DNA of 64,000 bases from Epiperipatus broadwayi (Eukaryota; Onychophora; Udeonychophora; Euonychophora; Peripatidae), in assembly GCA_028023455.1 (NCBI GenBank), contig JAQFVV010000050.1, positions 868,001 to 932,000 on the forward strand, read 5' to 3'. The notes beneath the pieces were generated by a model, which worked only from the letters and a program-made list of their open reading frames with translations, was not told where the DNA came from and did no database searches. The position numbers and the translations under genes were made by a program. Each line of letters begins with the position of its first letter. The stretch's first letter is position 1. This document shows positions 57,236 to 64,000 of the stretch, one piece after another.

Positions 57236-58704
57236 CTGATATGTCTGCCATTTCTAATATCATTTTTATCATCTTTCTTAAATGCCAATATTACCACTTG
57301 TTCTCCAAATCATCTTGTATAACATTATCATTTAGCCATTTGGAATATACTTTTGCCAACATCTTTTCAACCTTTTCAGCTGCCTTTTTTAAGATATCAA
57401 TAATAATTCCAGCTTTTTCACCTTTTTCATAAATTTAACCACATCTCTCATTTCTTCACTTAAAATACTTGACATTTCATATGGCATAGGAATTATAGTG
57501 GTTAATTTATTTTATTTTTTATTATGAAGTACTTCTTTGTAGAATACTTCCACACATTTCAAACCAACTTTCTTTTTAGTAGTTTTATTTTCTGAAATAA
57601 CATTTCTTTTATTGCTTTGTCCTCAAAAGCACATAGCTTCCATTTTATATTTATATGAATTTTCATTCAATTTATAACTTCTTTTATGAATGCGTTTTTT
57701 TACATCATTAATAAATCTTTTTTATATCATTTTACATAATTTCAAATATTCAATTCTTTTTCACTTATCATTATTAAATATGTTCATATTATTTCTTTTC
57801 TTCATACAGTTTCTCATCTCAGGTAAAAATTTGCAGGTAAATTTCTTTTTTTTTTTTGTACCAATTTAACATTGTTAGATTTTTAGTAGAATGTAATTTA
57901 TCTTTTTGTTAAAATCACTTAACATTGAATCATTTTCAAAGTTTGTCAATATTTTAGAAAAATGACCAAATTTTAATTTAAATATATTGGAATATTTGTG
58001 TCTCTAATTTTGTCTTAAAACATATCTTATAGCTATGAAGTGAAATGTTTAATAAACAAAACTCTCCAGCAATAAAGCCATGGGATAGAGGCTAATATGG
58101 AGATATGAATAGTTGAATTAACTTATAAAGCAACTGAAAAAATAAATTGATGAAGGGAATTTCTAGAGGACCTGAAACATAGTTGTTACAGCATTATTCT
58201 TTTACTTTTATTAAACAGAATTTAAATTATAAATGCTAAACCAATTTTCCAGTTAGATAAAATTTTTGACAAAAACGTTTGATTTTTTTTCCAAATAACC
58301 AACTTATAAACAATCTATTTACCCATCAAATATGTTCATTTCTGATCAATAGGCTGCCTCACACTATTGTGGAATTGTCTAAAAACTATCTCCAATAATG
58401 AGCTGGGCCACACTATAAAATTAACTAAATTAAGTATACTGTACAGCTGATCAGTGAGACAACAATAATGTAAACAATAGCTGATGACATAATCATATAG
58501 AAAAGCTGCTATAAAACAAATTATTTTAAGAGAAAGCCAGTCAATAAAATAAGGATTTGGTGCCATGCTCAGGCTAATAACTTGTAGTCTGGAATGACTC
58601 TGACAGTAATACACATCCATTATTATATTAAACACATTCAGACATGTTGAAAACAAAATGAGAAAGTTTTTAATAGCAAGAATTATAATACTTTCACAGA
58701 GGCA
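57236..58704. other. AT-rich stretch without a recognisable gene
   Basis: The minus frame at 58336-58725 (129 codons) is Cys/Leu/Ile-rich and overlaps the end of an F copy. I see no start context, domain or splice evidence and do not call it a gene. Confidence 0.4.
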
Positions 58705-59185
58705 AAATGCTGCATGTAGTAGCATTACTCAGTGCAAGCTAGAGTAATCAATAGATGCAGGAAGGTTTGTGCATAAAATCCCTATGTAGTTCCTATTCAT
58801 CCAATGTCACCAAACTAGTTTCTAGCTTGCTAATGTGCATTAATTGAAAACATTATTGTATTTTCATTTGGACCCAAAACTTTATAGTTAGCTGAAAAAG
58901 TAAAAAGGTGACTGCTGGAGGGTTGCATTAGAACCTAAGATCTAGGTACAGTGTTCTCAGATCCAAGGCTCTTTAATGATGAAAGCCATAAGCTAGAAAA
59001 TAGTATGGGGATATTAATGAGTAGGCACTAAATAAGGATTTTATGCACACACCTTCCTGCATCCATTGATTATTTCTGCTTGCATTAAGTGGTGTTACTA
59101 TATGGAGAGTTTGGCCTCTATGTAAACTGCCTGTGTAATTATAAAGAATGGTGATCATCTGATATTTAGTGGTTCAACAATAACT
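58705..59185. mobile_element. Foldback family F, copy 3 (about 480 bp)
   Basis: The left end TAGTAGCATTACTCAGTGCA, AGAGTAATCAATAGATGCAGG and the right end CCTGCATCCATTGATTATTT, TGGTGTTACTATATGGAGAGT are inverted copies. AACTTTATAGTTAGCTGAA in the middle matches copy 2. Beyond the right arm, ATGGTGATCATCTGATATTTAGTGGTT is the border motif of the family. Confidence 0.7.
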
Positions 59186-61697
59186 TTCATTAGGTAAACT
59201 AACATCACAGGAAGTGGAAAGTTTCATTAGAAAAAGTCACACCCTTCCTCCAATCAATTGATTGTTTTCTGCTAACAACTATGTAATTGTAATTCCATAA
59301 ACAATAATGAATGGAGAACTCGCAACTGATAAATATAATCAGCAGCATCAATAGTATTCTGTTCCATGGACAGGTCTAGAGAGTAGTGACATCACTATCA
59401 TCCATTTTTCCACTCCATTGTCTTCATTGTCCAGTTTTTCAATTCCATATAGCTCTTCCCATCTCTTATATCGTCCAACAATACCAACTTTTTCAATCAT
59501 TTATTTATTTTCCAGAATATATTATTTCCCAGGAGCAAAAATATATGTAAACACATTCTCAAGAACTGACCTCGTTGTTCACTTTTTTCTTATAGTTGTA
59601 AAATTATTAAGATTTGGTTTGGATGAATAATTTATGAATGTAATACATTTATTAATTAGGATAACAAAAGCATAATACTCTTCGCTGGTTTGGTGCAACG
59701 ATAGAGTGCTACAGTTTAAGATATATGAATTATGGTTTAATTGTATCTTCTCTTGTATTCGAACTTCCGAGAAATCGCGGGCAATAAATCATTCTATTAT
59801 TAATATTAATATAATAGCGAGTAGGATTACAAATTATAAATTTATTTCCTTTGAGATATTTTTTCCGCAAATAACAATGATACTCTTTGTACCATTTAAA
59901 CTAATTTATTCTTAAACTGCAACTTACGAGTTCTGAGATTTTGCAATTTACCGCAAATGTTTAAATGTTAATTTGCAATTTGAAATTTTAAAAGAATGTA
60001 GAAATCTGACGAAAAATTGAAATTTTACAAAAGGAAAAAAAATATGGAGAAAGTCTAGCGATAAGTGGAGAGGGAGGCGAATAATTATTTTGGTTGTTTT
60101 AATAAGTTATCTTGTCCATGAATAAAACATTATTTGTATAATGAATTCATGTCACTTGAACTAATTTAAAATTGATCGAATTTGAATTTTAAATTTACCA
60201 CAGTGATACTAAATATTGTAAAATGATCGCGCAAGTTTATTTTTTCAATCGAATGCAAACATTTTCAATTTAATCAATAATTCCACAGCGGCCACACAAA
60301 TAAAATTAAAATGTAAAAATCACCCATTTACACGAATGCAAATTTTTAAGCGTATTAAGACCTATTTTTAAAAAAATCAGCTGTGACGTACAAATTCTAA
60401 TACCGTCACTAGCGGTTTTGAAATAATTAAAAGGATAAAATATTAATAGTGGAAAAAGAATGAAGTTACTAGATTTATTTGAACAATAGGGAGGGGAGAC
60501 GATATTAAAGTAAGAATGAAGTAAAAGAAACATCAGGTTGAAATAAAGCATTAACAGAAAACAGTTAAACAAAGAATGCTTAGCGAGAAAAATCTTTGAA
60601 TAACAAAAGAATACACTTCACAGGTTTTCAAAGAGTAATAATATTAGAAGTGTGGCAAAGAGAACGCGTTGGCAACATCAAATGACATATTTATACATAA
60701 AATTAAAAAAGAAGCTTTAGAAAAAAATATACATCTTCTGGAATCTCTTACTGCTATTATTGTTTTTTTTTTTTTAAAAAAAGTATTGATTTATCAATCT
60801 TTAAAAATGCTTTACCCAGCATGCTTTGAAAACATGTATCTAAGTAGGTGCTACCCTCTATTTTTTAAAAAAAAGCGATTTTTTAGGGCGTGTGTACTAA
60901 CACGCGCAATATAAATACATAAGCTATATTTAGGATTTATATTTATAAAACAAAATAGTTAATATAAAACTTCTGCAATATGGTATATATGTATTTATGA
61001 GAATAAATCTAGTTTATATATTGCAAATGGTTGATAATTTATCAATATTCCATTTTTTTTATTATTGATACATTAAATTTTATTTATTAATATTATATAC
61101 AGTTTTATAATTACTCTTCAAAAATTAAGGAGTAAATAAAAGGAGGGGATGCGACTTGCATTCAGACACAGCTATAAAAGGAGTGGATGCGACTTGCATT
61201 TCGACACATCTAATATCTAGAAATATAATCAATGGTCAGAAATCCGAAACGTAGGAACGATTTATGGAAATTCAATTTTACTTTATGTAAAAATAATATA
61301 TATCTTGTATAGGTGCAGTTTTACTATTGATTATCACTAATTGAAAATAATTTACTCTTTAATTAATACTAAGCACAAAATATTACAATCTTATAAAATA
61401 TAAATAAAGCTTATTATAATTTAGTAAATAAGCATATAAAAATATATAAATGACATTAACAAAAAAATTGAAAATGAGGAAAACGTATTGATGGGATTTA
61501 AATTTGGAGAGAAGTAAAAAAAAATAGCACTAAAAAAGGATGGCATTTACAAGGATAAAATAATATAGCTGTAGATGAAAATTAAAATATATATAAAAAC
61601 ATTTGAAATGTTAAAGGCAATATCTGCAGAAAATGTGAAGATACTATCGGATTTTCACACTCAGATTTTCAATAATAAATATTTAATTTAATACAAC
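59186..61697. other. AT-rich stretch; one short tandem duplication at 61140-61205
   Basis: GGATGCGACTTGCATT occurs twice, at 61147-61162 and 61185-61200, with partly matching flanks (a 38-bp tandem repeat). CpG is a little more frequent around 59.7-60.7 kb. Frames at 59418-59915 and 60306-60572 (minus) have no recognisable family. A tRNA-like TGGTTTGGTGCAACGATAGAG near 59685 is not supported as a gene. Confidence 0.45.
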
Positions 61698-62224
61698 GTA
61701 TAGGCTTACTCACACCTGCACATATAATGTAATATATAAGGGATTCGAACCCGGACTTTCACACGATGCTCAACTCTCCATGCCATCTCATATTGCTGAC
61801 CCACATGATCACACACATGTTGAAAAGATAAATAACCATCAATATACGTATTTCATGCTAAACCAGCAATCATCAGTTGGTCCAGATTACTATCTCCACA
61901 CATATATACAATCAGTGCTCAGCTTTATATTAAGGTAGTCAATCTTCATACTTTAATGGACAGGCTTCACACTACTCCAACCCATAACTCTTCAGCCATC
62001 CATTTCATTGAAAATCTGATGTTGGAAGGTTTAAAGCCCATGTTTATTGCCAAGGTTGTCATTCTACCCATGTTGACGTTAGTCATTCTGACCTTTTATG
62101 TACCAGAGAATAATCCATTTACATACACATGTGAGGGATGCACAGACCTTTAATGCACTATGTTTCAATATGTAATTAAATACTCTGTACAGGCTTACAC
62201 ACACCTACACATATAATGTAATAT
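61698..62224 (-). mobile_element. Repeat B, near-complete copy with flanking direct repeat
   Basis: The minus strand carries the whole B order: GTCAGAATGACTAAC, AAAATCTGATG or similar, AATGGATGGCTGAA, TCTGGACCAACTGATGA, CTGGTTTAGCATGAAATACG, ACATGTGTGTGATCATGTG and the clean pol III B box GGGTTCGAATCCC near 61740-61755. A 38-bp imperfect direct repeat (AGGCTTACTCACACCTGCAC... at 61701 and AGGCTTACACACACCTACAC... at 62190) flanks it. That is too long for a simple target duplication, so part of it may be element sequence. Confidence 0.65.
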
Positions 62225-63628
62225 TTTATAGATAGTTATTTTGCAAGTATTATAAATCTACATCAATGCCAATTACTGTGAGTTTTAGTAATTAATAGAT
62301 ACAGGTAATAGTGATTAATAAACCCCTACCTTATGCATCTATTAATTACTAAAGTTTTCAGTAGATGGTATAGATGTAGTGAAGAAAAGAAAGTATGCTA
62401 CAAAAACAACATTGAGTAAAGTGAAATTATGTGAGAGAGTCATGTGGTAATTTATTATAAGTCTAATTGAAAATAGTGTGTTAAAATAACCTTTATTTCA
62501 ACTTCAGTCAAAATGATGTTTAACTCATTTAACATAATTGTTCACTTCGATTTTAGAAAAAAAAAACACAAGGCATGGCAATTGATAAAAACTAAATAAA
62601 AATTAAATATACGGTCAAAATAATTGGAATACTACCAATAGTGATCCTGGCGTTATCTGACTTTATTTATTGCTTAGTCGTGCCAGCATTAGGTTTGTGG
62701 ATCCCCTTAATGTCAGAGAACAAATTTTAGACCAGTATCAAATATATAGGCTTAAAAAGGTTAAATATAAATAAACCCATACTTCAATGAAAGCTTACAA
62801 TATGCATTTAACAATCGGAGTTCTAAGTAAAATTTAAATTGAGTTACTTTTTTCTCAATTAACAATCTTTCATAAATATTGTTTATTCTTATCTTAAATG
62901 ACTTTCTTCTACTTTGCATTACATTCATTCATTTATTCTTACGATATCATTATCACTATCAACAACCATTTGTAGAAGATTAGGATCAATTTAAATCCAG
63001 CTACAAAAATAGTAATCTGGGCTAATAATAATATAACAATCTGTAGTGTAATAAATAATTATTAATTATTTTGATATATAGTATTCCTAAGATAGAAAAT
63101 CATAATTAAATGTTTATAATATATGCAATCTTGTAGATTAAATCTTAAGAAAATATGTTAAATAAATAATAAACAAAAATGAAGAATATTTGAAGAGGTT
63201 TGATGAAGCTAATTTCAAAATCAAGCACCTTAGGGGATTATTTGCTTTTGTGATATCTTAATTCATGTTTTTGAAGGAGAATAATATTTAGTAGTTTTCC
63301 AACTATATACAGTTAATAGAACATACATAGGATAAAAAGAGAAGTTAAGATAATGTGATGTATGTTAAGAGCATGTAATTTTAAAATGTAAATGATGACA
63401 ATGCAAAATTCACAAGATTTGTTTTGCCCATTTTGGTTTTTGGGATGTTGGAAGTTGACATAGCTCATGAAGAGAGTCCCTTCCCCTGAAATTAATTTTT
63501 TGTGTGTGATAATTTACAATTCATAATGTAGTGATGATGTATTATTTTAGTTCTGAGTTTTAAAATGAGTTAGGAGACAGTATTTAAAATGCATAATAGG
63601 TTCTGTAATGTATTAATTTCATAATCAG

Positions 63629-63630
<2 letters not shown>
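62225..63630. other. AT-rich stretch; hairpin near 62270-62360
   Basis: TTTTAGTAATTAATAGAT near 62283 faces ATCTATTAATTACTAAAG near 62337, a small palindrome around TACCTT/AAGGTA-like sequence. No gene was recognised. Confidence 0.45.

Positions 63631-63687
<57 letters not shown>
63631..63687. repeat. (CA)n(TA)n compound microsatellite
   Basis: About 27 bp of CA are followed by about 30 bp of TA, the longest of its type in the window. Confidence 0.95.
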
Positions 63688-63689
<2 letters not shown>

Positions 63690-63731
63690 TGCAATAATGC
63701 TTAGGCTAGAGATATTTATAAGTAAATTCAT

Positions 63732-63905
63732 AGAAATCAGTCCACCCTTAGACAATCCCAATATCAATAATCAATAATCTCAATCTGTTGTTAAGGCAAC
63801 CTCCTTTTAGCAATAAAGTTGGAATAAGGAGGTTGCCTTGACAGCAGATTGAGATTGTTGATTATTATTGATATTGAATTGTCTAAGCATTAACTGATTT
63901 TTATG
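63732..63905. mobile_element. Hairpin MITE-like element, about 174 bp
   Basis: Arms of about 75 bp pair from AAATCAGT at the ends, through TTAGACAAT and ATCTCAATCTG, to AAGGCAACCTCCTT at a loop of about 19 bases. The pairing is near-perfect in the inner 45 bp. No ORF. A possible old relative (AATCTCAATCTTTTGTTAAGG) lies near 14646. Confidence 0.7.
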
Positions 63906-64000
63906 AATATAAATATATATTTAAATTTAATATTTTCAGTAGTAACTTGGATAGATTTGGTCTGATTTTTGCAGTTCAATGCATTTTTGGCTGTCAATTT

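Noticed and set aside
58336-58725. 129-codon minus frame, Cys/Leu/Ile-rich
   Set aside because: No domain, no splice or start context, and it overlaps a foldback element arm; its composition matches AT-rich noise.
59680-59765. tRNA-like GGTGCAACGATAGAG...
   Set aside because: No acceptor or T-arm pairing could be drawn, so it was not annotated.
13664-63687. Microsatellites considered as a CRISPR-like or satellite array
   Set aside because: They are simple dinucleotide tracts, isolated from each other, with no spacer-repeat structure.

Overview
The window is strongly AT-rich, CpG-poor animal-type nuclear DNA with no dense gene content. Long AT tracts, mixed (CA)n/(TA)n microsatellites, non-LTR retrotransposons, a Penelope-like element, a Tigger/pogo DNA transposon, tRNA-derived SINEs and many hairpin (foldback/MITE) elements point to an AT-rich invertebrate. 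The sequence alone does not fix the phylum. I see no bacterial, viral or organellar block, and no complete conserved host gene.

Layout. 1-10.3 kb: AT-rich background with two long hairpin MITEs, an old LINE 3' fragment, a tRNA-Gly-like SINE and a pyrimidine tract. 10.3-11.8 kb: a long uninterrupted reverse-transcriptase ORF of an RTE-type LINE. 11.9-16.1 kb: background plus one copy of dispersed repeat K. 16.1-20.3 kb: a stretch visibly richer in G+C and CpG than the rest, with two short MITE-like elements, a 16-bp perfect inverted repeat and several short coding-like minus-strand segments bearing splice-like signals. This is the best candidate for the edge of a host gene. 22.8-26.1 kb: repeat K, then repeat B interrupted by a 2.15-kb Tigger transposon. 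26.1-27.5 kb: three copies of repeat C, the last split by a foldback element. 29.7-31.6 kb: three foldback elements. 33.3 kb: RTE 3' fragment. 34.3 kb: tRNA SINE. 38.6 kb: a pre-miRNA-like hairpin. 42.2-44.4 kb: two Penelope-like 3' halves forming a near-perfect 1.09-kb-arm palindrome. 44.4-47.5 kb: an LTR-like pair with a primer-binding site for tRNA-Lys and an apparently non-coding interior. 48.2-55.5 kb: RTE 3' fragments, repeat B as an inverted pair, two more tRNA SINEs and a second LINE family. 56.5-59.2 kb: two larger members of the foldback family F. 61.7-62.2 kb: repeat B. 63.6-63.9 kb: microsatellite and a hairpin MITE.

How the parts relate. RTE supplies a plausible retroposition machinery. 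Three short RTE tails in the window begin at almost the same internal site, and the small tRNA-bodied SINEs carry clear target-site duplications. Nested insertions (Tigger in B, foldback F in C) give a relative age order. No protein-coding system other than transposable-element genes could be supported.
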